A stretch of DNA of 64,000 nt, from assembly GCA_963805405.1 (NCBI GenBank), contig CAWDUC010000011.1, forward strand, positions 1 through 64,000, written 5' to 3'. A model generated the notes under the pieces. That model was not told the origin of the DNA, made no database searches, and was given only the letters and a program-made list of their open reading frames with translations. Positions 9,143 through 18,236 of the stretch are shown piece after piece; within the stretch, counting starts at the first letter, position 1; every line of letters starts with the position of its first letter. A program made the position numbers and the translations under genes. Source of the stretch: JAEUMG01 sp963805405 (GTDB lineage: Bacteria > Pseudomonadota > Alphaproteobacteria > Rhizobiales > Aestuariivirgaceae).

Positions 9143-9763
9143 GTAAAGATCGGCTTCGCACCTCTGGAGGCAGATCGAGAAGCGCGCATGGTAGCGCGCA
9201 ACAACCTTCCAGTTCAGGGGAGTTCCGCTAGGCAGCCGCACTTCAATCAAGTGCGGTCTCGGAAGCCCGCAGGGCAGGCAGCCAGACGCGGGTACTGTAG
9301 AAGAAAGGGGCCGCAGCACTGCCTGCGACCCCGTTTTGGTGCTAACGACTAGCCATTGCCAGCACACGGCAGACTGCAACCAGATCACGGCCGAAGGTTG
9401 AGGGCGAAGCCATGATGGAAGAGCACTGGCGCGCCCCATACGATTCGTTTTCACGCTTAGGCAATTCCGGATCTCTAGGCCTGCCTGAATCCCGGAGCAG
9501 CCTTAGTCGATCGCGCAGGATCAGCACTCGCGTTGCCAACGTCTGCTCTTACAATGCCGCTTCATAGACGTAGGTCGCGATTTCGAGGCTGACGCATTTG
9601 GCCAAATTTCGGAGCGCGCAGTTTCCGGCAGCGTCCCTTTCCTCAACCTGAAACGGCAGGTCAGTGTCAAAAGGGTTCCATCCACATGCAACCTAGATAA
9701 TCCGCGCGGCCGTCATGAATCCGCTGAGCGGATGGTTAGGGTCCCGCGAGTTTATACGAGGGC
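9143..9763. other. Intergenic stretch with one terminator
   Basis: Apart from a terminator-like hairpin at 9307-9337, nothing could be assigned. Frames on both strands are short and without motifs. Confidence 0.5.
9307..9337 (+). terminator. Rho-independent terminator after the methyltransferase
   Basis: GGGG-c-CGCAG pairs with CTGCG-a-CCCC around a 6-nt loop and is followed by GTTTT. It lies 165 bp after the methyltransferase stop, in the same direction. Confidence 0.55.
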
Positions 9764-10036
9764 TCATCTGCCCAGTTTTCTGCGGTTCGATCTAACCTTG
9801 CGCCTATACACCTGAACGGACTTTGCCGCCGCGCCTATAGCATCTCCTCCGTTGGCAAGATGGCGTGCCAGGGCAATGTTGGCTTTGAAAGCCGCATCCA
9901 TTTTCTCGCTGGAAAGGCTCGCCAGGTCCAGAGGATTTCCCATTGCGGCCGCCATTACCCGCATTCCTATAACCTGCTGCGCCTCAGCTGCCAGCATTGC
10001 ACTCTTCCACCACAGAGACATCCAGGGATTGGTCAT
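9764..10036 (-). CDS. Small hypothetical protein (phasin-like character)
   Basis: The protein has 90 residues. It starts MTNPWMSLWWKSAMLAAEAQQVIGMR and continues in amphipathic helices rich in Ala and Met with a basic C-terminus. The W/M/A helical pattern resembles short rhizobial phasin-like proteins, but this is only a resemblance. Its start overlaps the stop of the upstream small gene, so the two form an operon, probably driven by the sigma-EcfG-type promoter at 10298-10322. Confidence 0.6.
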   Translation of the reverse strand: MTNPWMSLWWKSAMLAAEAQQVIGMRVMAAAMGNPLDLASLSSEKMDAAFKANIALARHLANGGDAIGAAAKSVQVYRRKVRSNRRKLGR

Positions 10037-10269
10037 CAGACTCGCTCGATCCGATCACGAAGCTCCTCACGCTGGTCGTCGTGCAGCTCCGCCTCCGTCT
10101 CGCTGATCTCGCGTTGGGATGAAGACGGCTTGTCGTCTGGGATGACCTCGGTAGAAGCAGGGAACGAACCTGCGGACGGAGTAGGTGGAATAGGATCGGC
10201 AGCGGCCGGGGCTACCGGCGGCGGCGGGCCCGGATCAATAGGCGGATTGGTATTTGGGATAGTGGCCAT
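10036..10269 (-). CDS. Proline-rich small hypothetical protein
   Basis: The protein has 77 residues. The N-terminal half is Pro/Ala rich (PPIDPGPPPPVAPAAADPIPP), so probably disordered. The C-terminal half is an acidic helix (SETEAELHDDQREELRDRI). No family is recognised. It is the first gene of a two-gene operon. A GGAAC-N17-GTT promoter lies about 30 bp before the ATG, pointing to general-stress control. Confidence 0.6.
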   Translation of the reverse strand: MATIPNTNPPIDPGPPPPVAPAAADPIPPTPSAGSFPASTEVIPDDKPSSSQREISETEAELHDDQREELRDRIERV

Positions 10270-10297
10270 GGAAGTCTCACTAATGCAGTCGGTCGGA

Positions 10298-10322
10298 AAC
10301 TTGCCGCTGCCAGCTTGGTTCC
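10298..10322 (-). promoter_or_regulatory. Sigma-EcfG-type promoter
   Basis: On the minus strand GGAAC (10322-10318), 17 bp and GTT (10300-10298) match the alphaproteobacterial general-stress consensus GGAAC-N16/17-(C)GTT. It reads into the small-gene pair at 10269-9764. Confidence 0.55.
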
Positions 10323-10328
10323 GAGACG

Positions 10329-10391
10329 AAAAACCCCGCCTTTATGGGGCGGGGCTCTGTAACCGGGAGCAAAGTGCTGTTCCCTTCACGA
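10329..10391 (-). ncRNA. Hairpin-plus-box element, copy 1 (terminator or small RNA)
   Basis: On the minus strand a 31-nt box (10391-10361) with a GGGA...TCCC pairing is followed by CCCCGCC/GGCGGGG and TTTTT (to 10329). A box with 27 of 31 identical bases, also followed by a GGGGTTT hairpin, occurs at 11711-11772. The hairpin plus T-run is a good terminator for the DUF892 gene. The conserved box suggests a short RNA or a processed 3' end. Confidence 0.5.
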
Positions 10392-10433
10392 CCAATAGAA
10401 TACCGGAGGAGCGAACTGGTTCCGGGGCATTGG

Positions 10434-10928
10434 TTAAGCCGCTTCGGCCTCCTGATTGACCGCCGTTTCGGCAATCTCAGTCAGAGCCTCATCCGTCGCC
10501 TTCTCCTCATCCAGTGTCGTCTCGAGCAATGTCACAGCATCAGCGAGACCAAGTTCGTCTGCCCAGGTGCGAAGGGTTCCATATCGCGATATTTCATAAT
10601 GCTCCACGGCCTGGGCAGCGGAGAGCAACCCCGCATCGAGGGCCGGCGTACCCTTGTATTCTTTCATGATGCCTTCGCCCTCCTTGATTATCCCTTCGAT
10701 CGCGTCGCATTTCTTGCCTTCTGGCTTTTCCTCTATCAGCGCGAAAACTTCTTCAAGGCGCTCGACGTGGGTCTCCGTTTCAGCTTCATGTTTTTCGAAG
10801 GCGGCGCGGAGTTCCTCGTTTGTGGTCGCTTCCGCCATTTTAGGCAGGGCGGTCAGGATTTTCTTTTCGGCGTAGTAAATGTCCTTAAGCGTGTCGTGGA
10901 ACAGCTTGTGCAAATAGTTCGTGGCCAT
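10434..10928 (-). CDS. Ferritin-like DUF892 (YciE/YciF family) protein
   Basis: The protein has 164 residues. It begins MATNYLHKLFHDTLKDIYYAEKK, the usual opening of DUF892, and has the paired helices with E...E/HxxE positions (AFEKHEAETETHVERLEEVF, QAVEHYEISRYGTL). These are ferritin-like four-helix proteins induced by osmotic or general stress; their chemistry is unproven. Homology begins at 10928, where GATAGAGGATGAAGCC precedes the ATG. A GGAAC-N17-GTT promoter lies 37 bp upstream of the start. Confidence 0.9.
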   Translation of the reverse strand: MATNYLHKLFHDTLKDIYYAEKKILTALPKMAEATTNEELRAAFEKHEAETETHVERLEEVFALIEEKPEGKKCDAIEGIIKEGEGIMKEYKGTPALDAGLLSAAQAVEHYEISRYGTLRTWADELGLADAVTLLETTLDEEKATDEALTEIAETAVNQEAEAA

Positions 10929-10964
10929 GGCTTCATCCTCTATCAATGTGGGGTAGCGCAGAAC

Positions 10965-10989
10965 AACTGGCCAGATCGTGGGGAGTTCC
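10965..10989 (-). promoter_or_regulatory. Sigma-EcfG-type promoter of the DUF892 gene
   Basis: GGAAC (10989-10985), 17 bp, GTT (10967-10965) on the minus strand. DUF892 genes are common members of the alphaproteobacterial general stress regulon, which supports this call. Confidence 0.65.
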
Positions 10990-11182
10990 GGGAGGCAAGC
11001 CGGTTGGCTTCCGCCAATGGCATTTCCTTGGGCGCCCGGAGTCCAAAAGTCCGGTTGCAGACCAAAGTGGCACCTAGGACAGCCTTGAGAGACCTCCGAC
11101 TTCTGCCCTTCCCGCACTTAAGGAAACGGCATTCTAAGATTGGTGCTACCTCGGTTGCCTCGTTATGGGGGTTTGGGGTCGT

Positions 11183-11691
11183 TCAAGAGGCTTTCTCACT
11201 TTTGATGACGCTAATCTGGCCGTCAGCCTCCATGTACGCCCGGCTCATTTCAGCAAGCTTGGAAATGCCCTGTTGCCTCAGGTGGCTCATCATCTCTTCG
11301 GTGGTGATCAATTCACGGCGGAGATTTTGCCGAGCATCTCGCCATCGCGAACAAGGAGAAGTGGCGGAGGGCTCACAAGTCTCTCGACGGCTCGGAACTT
11401 GTGCGCAAGCCAATCAATGGCAAAGTCCCAAGCGATAATCGTGAGGACAAGGACTAGTCCCTCGGTCACCGATTGATATTGCTTCGAAAAGCCGTTCTGG
11501 GCCGCGTCGGCTATGATTACGATCAACAGAATGTCCGCGAGGCTGAAAGACCCGGCCTGGCGCTTCATGACGAAGCGCATCAGAACGAACAGTCCGAGGT
11601 ACATGAGCGTCCCTCGAATGGCGATTTCGGCAATGGAATGGGTGGGAATCCACATTGCCGCCCAGTCGATATAGAATAGCTTGTCTAGCAT
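11183..11691 (-). pseudogene. YetF/DUF421 membrane protein, one frameshift
   Basis: The protein would have 169 residues. It starts MLDKLFYIDWAAM, has three membrane segments (residues about 20-85) and the family core RFVMKRQAGSFSLADILLIVIIADAAQN. After LVRDGEMLGK one A is missing from an A-run (about 11324). The other frame continues LRRELITTEEMMSHLRQQGI, the cytoplasmic DUF421 domain. The single homopolymer loss could be a consensus error, so the gene may be intact in the cell. Function of YetF/YcaP proteins is not known. Confidence 0.75.
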
Positions 11692-11710
11692 CTGGGCTCT
11701 TTCAACTGCG

Positions 11711-11772
11711 AAACCCCGCCGCGGGAGCTGACGGGGTTTCGAACCGGGAACCAACTGCTGCTCCCTTCACGA
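11711..11772 (-). ncRNA. Hairpin-plus-box element, copy 2
   Basis: On the minus strand the box (11772-11742) is followed by AACCCCG/CGGGGTT ending in TTT. It matches the element at 10329-10391 in order and spacing (27 of 31 box bases). Here it lies 20 bp before the YetF start rather than after a gene. This argues for a mobile or duplicated RNA element, not an ordinary terminator. Confidence 0.45.
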
Positions 11773-11773
11773 A

Positions 11774-11995
11774 TTGAAAAGACGGAACGAGGACGTCAAT
11801 GTCCACGTCTGTTTGCACAGCAATGGGGAAGAAGGCCGAATAGCAACGGTGACGGCAAGTCACCGCGATGAAGCCAAGATGTACATGGACGCCATGATGG
11901 CGGCGAAGATGACACCGATGGATAAAACCATGGTATCGGACGCCGAAGTCATGAAGGCGTGCGAAGGCGGCGCCTTCGACGAAATGAATATGTGA
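11774..11995 (+). pseudogene. Degenerate EF-hand protein
   Basis: The C-terminal half (DEAKMYMDAMMAAKM..., MVSDAEVMKACEGGAFDEM) parallels the intact EF-hand protein at 23856-24125 (DAFNDAM..., MLSMQDFMAACQKGMFDNV). The calcium-loop sequence SNGDGK is visible only in another frame just upstream (about 11842-11860), so one indel separates loop and tail. No signal peptide remains. A terminator follows directly. Confidence 0.55.
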
Positions 11996-12004
11996 TGATG
12001 AGAG

Positions 12005-12028
12005 GCCCGCCCAACGGCGGGCTTTTTT
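12005..12028 (+). terminator. Rho-independent terminator
   Basis: GCCCGCC, loop CAAC, GGCGGGC, then six T. It lies 10 bp after the stop of the degenerate EF-hand gene. Confidence 0.8.
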
Positions 12029-12108
12029 ACCTCCGGTTTCAGGCCATTCGACCGGACTGCTTGTCGATCCGCAAATCGTCGATGGTGGCCAGAGCTTTGC
12101 CTGCCATA

Positions 12109-12287
12109 TTCATTCGGGACCGACAGCGTGACGGCATAGAGGCCGCCAAGAGTAAGGGACCTTACAAAGTTCGGCCGGTTAAGCTGGACGGAGAATTGCA
12201 TCAGGCAGATGGATGCCGAGGGGTATAGGGCCAACCGAGATTTCAAAGACAATCGGTTGCAGCCGCGGGACGATCTACAAGGTTCTG
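12109..12287 (+). pseudogene. Serine-resolvase C-terminal fragment
   Basis: FIRDRQRDGIEAAKSKGPYKVRPVKLD is a close copy of the intact resolvase at 18237-18800 (FIRDRQRAGIEAAKAKGIYKGRPVKLD). Past that point the nucleotide match continues in shifted frames to about 12287, including the helix-turn-helix region. No N-terminal catalytic part remains. It is a relic of a second element of the same family. Confidence 0.75.
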
Positions 12288-12323
12288 TACAGTATTTCGA
12301 AGCACCAAAATTCCCCCTGAATT

Positions 12324-12557
12324 TCAGCGCCCAAATTCAGGCGTTCTTCTTCTGTCGATTGGCGTTGCCCGAATGGTTTTCAACATCGCTTTGACCTTGA
12401 TATTCGCTACCCGAAAAGTTGGGGTTTGGAGCACTGCGGGCTTTATCTTTTTGCCCTTTAGCGGCAGGCGGGGGAGCGTGAGGCCCATCCGTGACGTCTC
12501 GATCGGTATTCTTTCGAAACTCGCCGACCGGGAAGCTTGGTTCTTATCGTTTGTCAT
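12324..12557 (-). CDS. Small basic hypothetical protein
   Basis: The protein has 77 residues, basic and Pro rich (MTNDKNQASRSASFERIPIETSRM...). No family is recognised. A GGAAC-N17-GTT promoter ends only 9 bp before the ATG, so the transcript would be leaderless or nearly so, and no ribosome site is seen. An internal start at the second Met (residue 24) is possible. Confidence 0.45.
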   Translation of the reverse strand: MTNDKNQASRSASFERIPIETSRMGLTLPRLPLKGKKIKPAVLQTPTFRVANIKVKAMLKTIRATPIDRRRTPEFGR

Positions 12558-12565
12558 GGCAGGAG

Positions 12566-12590
12566 AACCCTTAGCGCGTCGTTTCGTTCC
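12566..12590 (-). promoter_or_regulatory. Sigma-EcfG-type promoter
   Basis: GGAAC (12590-12586), 17 bp, GTT (12568-12566) on the minus strand, directly before the small gene ending at 12324. Confidence 0.5.
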
Positions 12591-12896
12591 ACTTACATCT
12601 GGTCGTTATAAGGGGACTTTTTTCTGGCCGACCCCGACGAGCCAAAGACGCAAAAGATTGAGGCTCCGGGCTCACCAGCGCTTCTCTCAAAAACCAGATC
12701 GAAAATCCAACAACGTCCCGATTGGATGACGGGAATTATGTTAAACGCTCGTCGCCGGTTGTGCATCAACCATCTAAGGTTTTGAAATAACCCCGGCAAG
12801 GGGAGAGTCGCAATATGGCTTGAATTTCGTCCAATATGTGCTCCCACTTGGCGGGCTTCGAAACTCGTCGATATGATCTTGTATTCTTCTGGAATA

Positions 12897-13179
12897 TCAC
12901 TGGCCGCGTACCCCGTTAAAGAAAATGAACGGTATCTTGCGGCGGAACAATGTCTCCGCGACCGGGTATACTAACTCGCCATTCAAATTGATATCCAGAA
13001 GAGCAACGTCGAACGTTTGACATTCAGCCGCTTTTACCGCGGCATCGACCCTAAAATAGGGTCCGACGACTTGGTAACCTGCGTCTTCCAAATCGTTGCC
13101 TAAAACAAGTGCAACTAGGTACCTCATCCTCAACCACGAGGACGTTTTGTTGAAGGGGCTTTTCCACCGCGTAGTTCAC
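12897..13179 (-). pseudogene. Response-regulator receiver protein, one frameshift
   Basis: GTG 13179 overlaps the upstream kinase stop (GTGA). The frame begins LQQNVLVVEDE, then one extra G (about 13126) shifts to YLVALVLGNDLEDAGYQVVGP and FDVALLDINLNGELVYPVAETLFRRKIPFIF. The acidic pair (EDE) and the phospho-acceptor Asp in LLDINLNG are both kept. The protein is a short single-domain receiver of about 93 residues and ends at IFFNGVRGQ, before the usual conserved Lys. It is the probable partner of the adjacent kinase. Confidence 0.7.
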
Positions 13180-14200
13180 TGGAGCGGAATTGAATAATTA
13201 TCGTGGGGAATCCGTGTCAGACACCTCAGACCTCCTGAGCGAAATTCCAAATTCACGCTCCCATCCAATTCCTGCCTCAGGCCCTCAAGCAGCATGCGGC
13301 CAAATCCTATTCGGGTAGGTTCTACAAGGGGAACTTGGATTTGCTCTACCCATTCGATTTCCAGCGCGTAATCCTCGGCGACCAACCATCTGACGCCAAG
13401 ATGCCCAGTAGGAGTTGAAAAAGTGCTCCGTGCTTTGCAGCATTGGTGGAAAGTTCGTGAATAGCCAGTCCTAGGCTTAAGGCGCAGCGCGCGTTCACGT
13501 CGATAGCCGGGCCGACGATTTCAACGTTAGGTCGCCCTTCAAGACTGAAGGGAGCAAGAGCGTCTTCGACTAAACATCGGACCGACACTCCGATCCACCG
13601 AGCTTCAGCAAGTCGCTCATGAGCATGAGATAGTGCGTGTATACGAGCACGAAAGGCACGACTCTGCAGCCTTATAATCTACGTCACCGGCGAACGACAA
13701 TTTTTCGATCGAAATAATGGTCGCAAGGGTGTTTTTCACCCGATGGTTTAACTCTGCCGTCAGCATTTCGCGCTGAGCTTCAAGTTTTTTTTCGGCCCGT
13801 GATATCCCGAGCAATTTTTGACGCGCCAATGATTGTGCCCCGTCCGTCGCGAACCGGCGAGACCGTAAGTGAGATGTGCAAGAGAGTTCCGTCCTTACGC
13901 ATCCGAATGGTTTCGTAGTGGTCAATTCTCTCGCCGGCTTTAATCCTTGCGAGAATGCCAGGCTCTTCATTAACTCGATCTTCGGGCATCAGGATTGTAA
14001 TATGCTGGCCAATAGCTTCATCGGCCGTATATCCAAAAATACGCTCAGCCCCTCTGTTCCAACTCGTAATAGTGCCATCCAAATCCTTGCTCAGAATGGC
14101 GTCGTCGGAGGAACTCCACAATTGCAGCAAGGCGAAACGCGGCTAAATCGCGGTTATTACCGTAAGCGTCCGAATCCCCGAGATCTGAGTTTAGCGGCAT
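13176..14200 (-). pseudogene. PAS domain HWE/HisKA_2-type histidine kinase, several frameshifts
   Basis: The blocks occur in order but in different frames. A short N-terminus starts at ATG 14200 and leads to RLAAIVE, then the PAS domain SSDDAILSKDLDGTITSWN, AERIFGYTADEAIG, MRKDGTLLHISLTVSPVRD and SKIARDIT. The dimerisation/phospho-acceptor box is AELNHRVKNTLATI (His). The ATPase part follows (LGLAIHELSTNAAKHG, IGFGRMLLEGLRQEL). Breaks lie near 14115, 13800, 13660 and 13400. The intact form would be about 340 residues. The C-terminus is coupled to a receiver gene. Such kinases commonly feed the PhyR/sigma-EcfG stress pathway. Confidence 0.75.
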
Positions 14201-14339
14201 AAGTGCTCCAAACCATAATTCACCTAATAGTTCCGCTTTTATCGGGCAAAAGTCCTGATCAAGAAGAACCTTGTTATTGCGGATGCCCGCCAGATGCGAA
14301 GCAATCGGATAAGAGATCGATTTAACGTGGGACTATTTT

Positions 14340-14363
14340 GAGGGGCTGTCCGGGCAGCCCCTC
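14340..14363. repeat. Perfect hairpin in a divergent intergenic region
   Basis: GAGGGGCTG and CAGCCCCTC form a 9-bp stem with a 6-nt loop. There is no T-run on either side, and it lies between two divergent kinase genes. It could be an operator or a structured leader; it does not look like a terminator. Confidence 0.45.
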
Positions 14364-14450
14364 AATGGCCTAGGACAAAGTAAGCCGGAACGATAATCCC
14401 CCGAACGGCTTGGAGTCTCTCGGCAGCAACGATACCGATACAATCACGAG

Positions 14451-15618
14451 ATGAGGCCAGTTTTGGCAACAAGAGAGACCGACATCAGCAGTTTGGCGAA
14501 AGTCCGCAACCACGTCCGGATTCTTGTCGAACTTGGCAAGCTATCGGGGAAGCAGTTAGAGCTTGATCAGTTTCTCGCGCAAACAGTAGTTCACATTGCC
14601 CGCGCTGTGGAGATCGGGCACGTAAAAGTGTTGCAGTACCGACCCGATACGGCGGATCTTCTTATAGTAGCGGGTCTAGGTTGGAAGGAGGGGGTAGTAG
14701 GCGTCGCGACGCTCTCTGCCGATTTTAAGTCTCCCCCTGGGCGGGCCTATCAAACTGGCGAGCCGGTGACGATTGCGAACCTCGAACAGCAGACCGAATA
14801 TATAATCTCTGACTTGTTTGTCCGTCACGAAATCGTCTCCCTTTGTAACGTCCCGATTCTTGTTGATGGCGCTGCCTGGGGTGTCGCGGAGGTCGATAGC
14901 ACAGAAGTACGCGACTTTAGCGAAGACACGACCGACTTTCTCATGGCCGCTGGAGCGCTTATCGGGCGCTCATATAAAATCAACCCGAAAAACGGACCGC
15001 GACGCAAAGCTTATTAAGGAGGCTGTTTCCTCAACTAACCGTGACGTCTTGCTGCGGGAGTTGCAGCACCGCGTGAAAAATAATTTTCAGCTCATACTCT
15101 CGTCGATATTTATCCAGAAACGGCGCAACCCAAACCCCGAGGTGCACCGCGCCTTGGATCATGTGGCCAGTCGTATCAATGCGATTTCTCTCGCTCACGA
15201 CCAGTTGGCAGCCGCGGACGGCGGGCAACTTGTGAAGCTACCGAATTACCTCCGTGCGCTCTCTCTTTCGATTCGTGATCAAGTTGAAAACGTAGAGGTA
15301 TCAGTCGAGGCTGATGAAATTGAATTGGCTATTGAACGTGCAGTGCCCCTGGGTCTCATCCTCAACGAGGCAGCTACAAACAGTATAAAGCACGCCTTTG
15401 AAGCGGAAGGTGGTGGTATATCGATACGGCTCGCCGGCGGCGTCGGTTATGGGGAAGCGCGGTTGACGGTGTCGGATGATGGGAAAGGCATGACAGAAGG
15501 AGGCCGAGGAGGCTCTGGTCTTAAACTCATAGATGCTTTGGCAAAACAATTGGGTGGCACTGTAAGTCGGGAGACTTCCTCTGCCGGGACTACGATATCA
15601 GTTCTATTCCCCGTTTAA
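14451..15618 (+). pseudogene. GAF domain HisKA_2-type histidine kinase, one frameshift
   Basis: The intact protein would have about 388 residues. The GAF domain spans residues about 20-180 (FLAQTVVHIARAVEIGHVKVLQY, GRAYQTGEPVTIANLEQQ, VPILVDGAAWGVAEVDS). After an A5 run near 14990 the frame shifts. The kinase part follows: RELQHRVKNNFQLILSSI (phospho-acceptor His), then the ATPase motifs LGLILNEAATNSIKHAFE (N box) and VSDDGKGM and GSGLKLIDALAKQLGG (G boxes). All catalytic motifs are kept. The break is a single base in a homopolymer and may be a consensus error. Confidence 0.85.
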
Positions 15619-15893
15619 GCAGCTTCTGGGGAACAATCCGTTTGCCACGGACTACGAAACCCGCATGGTCGGTGTATCAATCGGATGCGACGGTATGAGG
15701 CACGTTGCAGTTTTTCCGATTTCTCGCCACGGTCAACGAAATGGCAGGCGAGCCTCTACCCCGTCCGCCGATCCCGCATTCTCCCCCTCCTTGCCAAGGG
15801 ACTGCTGCCGGGCGTATGGGGAACGGGGGAGCGACAAAGCGCTGCCGGTGCAGGCGGCTCAGATCGTGATTAACGGCGACGGCGGAGCCTTAG

Positions 15894-16496
15894 ATGACAC
15901 TGTCCATTATTGGCGCGGGATTTGGGCGTACCGGCACTCACTCAATGAAGGAAGCATTGGAAGTATTGGGTTTTGGCCCGTGTCATCACATGGTCGAGGT
16001 GCTTTCCAAGCCTGATCAACGAGCAAAGTGGCGTTCAATTGCGGATGGTGCAGCTCTTGATTGGGACGATGTGCTCGGCGCGTACAACTCGACCGTGGAT
16101 TGGCCTTCGGCGTACTATTGGCGGGAGTTGGCCGAGTATTTTCCGAAGGCGAAAGTGCTGCTGACCCTCAGGAGTCCGGAAAGCTGGTACACAAGCTTTT
16201 CAAGCACAATTCTTGAGGGAATAGGGCCTAACAGCGATCCGGATAGCTTTGGTTTCAAGATAATTCGGAACAAAGTTTTCGACGGAAGGCCGGAAGATAA
16301 AGCCCATTCAATTGCGGCTTATGAGAAGAACAATGCTAGCGTCCGTCGATCGATCGCCGCAGAACGGCTCCTTGTTTATCAAGTCGGCGATGGCTGGGAC
16401 CCGTTGTGCAGGTTTTTAGGCGTAGCCGTCCCCGCAAGACCATTTCCTACAAGCAACTCCACGGAAGAATTTCGACAGCACATGTTGAAGAAGTAA
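15894..16496 (+). CDS. Sulfotransferase-family protein
   Basis: The protein has 200 residues. It starts MTLSIIGAGFGRTGTHSMKEALEVLG, where GRTGT is the phosphosulfate-binding loop of PAPS-dependent sulfotransferases, and PKAKVLLTLRSPESWYTSF holds the 3'-phosphate-binding Arg/Ser region. This is the small family seen widely in proteobacteria, of unknown acceptor. Length is near normal (about 200-220). It stands alone. Confidence 0.8.
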   Translation: MTLSIIGAGFGRTGTHSMKEALEVLGFGPCHHMVEVLSKPDQRAKWRSIADGAALDWDDVLGAYNSTVDWPSAYYWRELAEYFPKAKVLLTLRSPESWYTSFSSTILEGIGPNSDPDSFGFKIIRNKVFDGRPEDKAHSIAAYEKNNASVRRSIAAERLLVYQVGDGWDPLCRFLGVAVPARPFPTSNSTEEFRQHMLKK

Positions 16497-16837
16497 GCCG
16501 CGATTTTGCTCACCTGACAGCGCGCGCAATCTTCGCCTCTATAGCGTCCTTCACGCGAGTAGAGGCCGCCGCGGCGGGATTCTTCACCTTGATCCAATCC
16601 TTGCTCGGCCCCGATCGATACCGGGATTGCCGGCCCTGACCGCCAACCTGGCGGCGGATTTAGGGGGCCCAAACAACAATCGTTGGTTCTGTAGCGCAGT
16701 AAGCTCGTATATGTCATTTAAACGGCGCGAGAGTTCAGGCTGGCGAAAACGGATAGATGATAGGAAATCATCACATGACAAGATTTCTGGTTGCCGACGT
16801 CGCGGACAATTTCCGGTTCCGGCCCAATGTTCGGTTC
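16497..16837. other. No gene recognised
   Basis: The region between the sulfotransferase and the SMP-30 protein holds no motif-bearing frame. The SMP-30 frame is open upstream to 16757, but that extra sequence precedes the signal peptide and is unlikely to be translated. Confidence 0.4.
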
Positions 16838-17737
16838 ATGAAGCGAACTGGCTACACCTTCGCAGTTCTTGCCGTGCTGATGCTGATGCTAACCCCTAGT
16901 CCTGTCTTCGCAACGAACTCGTCCATCATCGCGCCAGGCGCGAAGCTGGAGAAGTTGGGTGATGGCTATTCATTCACCGAGGGCCCTTCGGCGGATCGTG
17001 ACGGAAATGTATTCTTCACCGATGTCCTGAATAACAAGATTGTCGAGTGGAACGCGACGGACAGGAAATTCTCCAACTGGCTCAAGCCAGCGGGTCGTGC
17101 GATTGGGACGTATTTCGACAACGCCGGCAATCTCGTCGTCGCCGCCTCCGAGAAGGGCGAACTGTGGTCCGTTGCTCCCGATAAGACCGTGACAGTGCTT
17201 GTGACTGACTTCGACGGTAAGGTATTCAATGGTCCGAATGTCTTGTGGATCCGTCCAGACGGCGGCATCTATTTTACGGATCCGGATTTCCACTCAACTC
17301 ATGATCAAAGCAAGCGGGTGGAGGGCCAAAACGTCTACTTTGTGACGCCCGACCACAAGACCGTTACGCGTGTCACGAGTGACCTCACTAAGCCTATCGG
17401 CATCGTTGGCACGCCAGACGGCAAGATTCTTTACATTGCGGACTACGTCGCGGGCAAAACCTTCGCCTATGACATCAATTCGAACGGTGAACTCACGAAC
17501 AAGCGCCTTTTCTGCGAACTCAGCGCCGAAGGCATGACGATCGACGATGAGGGCAATATCTATCTTGCCCGGGCCGTTGTTACTGTGGTTGATAAGGCCG
17601 GAAAGACGATCGAACGGATAGAAGTACCTGAACCGCCAAGGAATTTGACCTTCGGTGGCAAAGGCAATGACTTGCTCTTCATAACCGCCACCGGCAGTGT
17701 TTACGGCCTCCAGATGAGGGTTAGGGGCGCGCGCTAG
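16838..17737 (+). CDS. SMP-30/gluconolactonase-like beta-propeller protein, secreted
   Basis: The protein has 299 residues. A signal peptide (MKRTGYTFAVLAVLMLMLTPSPVFA) defines the start at 16838. The mature part is a six-bladed propeller with the family elements YSFTEGPSADRDGNVFFTDVLNNKI, NGPNVLWIRPDGGIYFTDP, GTPDGKILYIADY and AEGMTIDDEGNIYLA. Metal ligands typical of lactonases (Glu in TEGP, Asn in NGPN, Asp in ADY) are present. It is likely a periplasmic sugar-lactone hydrolase. No sugar-pathway gene is adjacent. Confidence 0.85.
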   Translation: MKRTGYTFAVLAVLMLMLTPSPVFATNSSIIAPGAKLEKLGDGYSFTEGPSADRDGNVFFTDVLNNKIVEWNATDRKFSNWLKPAGRAIGTYFDNAGNLVVAASEKGELWSVAPDKTVTVLVTDFDGKVFNGPNVLWIRPDGGIYFTDPDFHSTHDQSKRVEGQNVYFVTPDHKTVTRVTSDLTKPIGIVGTPDGKILYIADYVAGKTFAYDINSNGELTNKRLFCELSAEGMTIDDEGNIYLARAVVTVVDKAGKTIERIEVPEPPRNLTFGGKGNDLLFITATGSVYGLQMRVRGAR

Positions 17738-17960
17738 GGGGCGTTCAAAGTGCCGCAACGCCTTCAGAACCGCCAGAAATGGCTCAGAGGGGCCTTCGTT
17801 CATTTTGCGCTGCCCCAACACACAACGCACCGTAGACTCGACTCGACGCACGCAGCCTATCCTATTGACCACCCTTCGTGCCACCGCCGCACAGCGTCTG
17901 GCACTTCCCCCCCACGTCGATCGGCTGAGAGGTCAGGCTTTAAGCCTTCTCAAAACGAAA

Positions 17961-17995
17961 AACCCCACCGGTACATCCGCGGTTGGGGCTTTCTG
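17961..17995 (-). repeat. CCGGTACATCCGCGGT hairpin element, copy A
   Basis: CCCCACCG and CGGTTGGGG form a stem around GTACATCCG. Read on the minus strand the hairpin ends in GGGGTTTTT, a terminator shape. The 16-nt core is identical to copies at 19438-19453 and 32122-32137. Confidence 0.6.
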
Positions 17996-18112
17996 TTTGT
18001 GAAGCCCTGCAACGGGCATAAGGAATCATCGGACCGAGATGGTTAATGATTAGTTAAGGCAGTCGATTTTGGCGACTTTTCCTACCGGTGGAAATTGGAC
18101 TGCGTGCATTTT

Positions 18113-18140
18113 GGGTATACCCTGAGGAGACGTATACTCC
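18113..18140. promoter_or_regulatory. Candidate resolvase recombination/operator site
   Basis: GGGTATACCC (18113-18122) is a perfect palindrome and is followed by GGAG-ACGTATA-CTCC (18126-18140). Both share GTATA and lie about 100 bp before the resolvase start. Serine resolvases bind such paired dyads (res) that also overlap their own promoter. Confidence 0.4.
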
Positions 18141-18236
18141 GCCGGCATAAACACGTGCACTAAGGGTCTCTTTCGATTTTGTTGACACGTAGAGTCTCCC
18201 CATCTAGAGCTATAGTGTACAAAACGGGGGAACTTC

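Noticed and set aside
11742..11772. GGAAC in the box element as a sigma-EcfG promoter
   Set aside because: No GTT at the right distance (the bases there are ACGA), so it was not counted.
14409..14435. GGAAC upstream of the GAF kinase as a stress promoter
   Set aside because: The -10 position reads GCTT instead of CGTT; left out as too weak.
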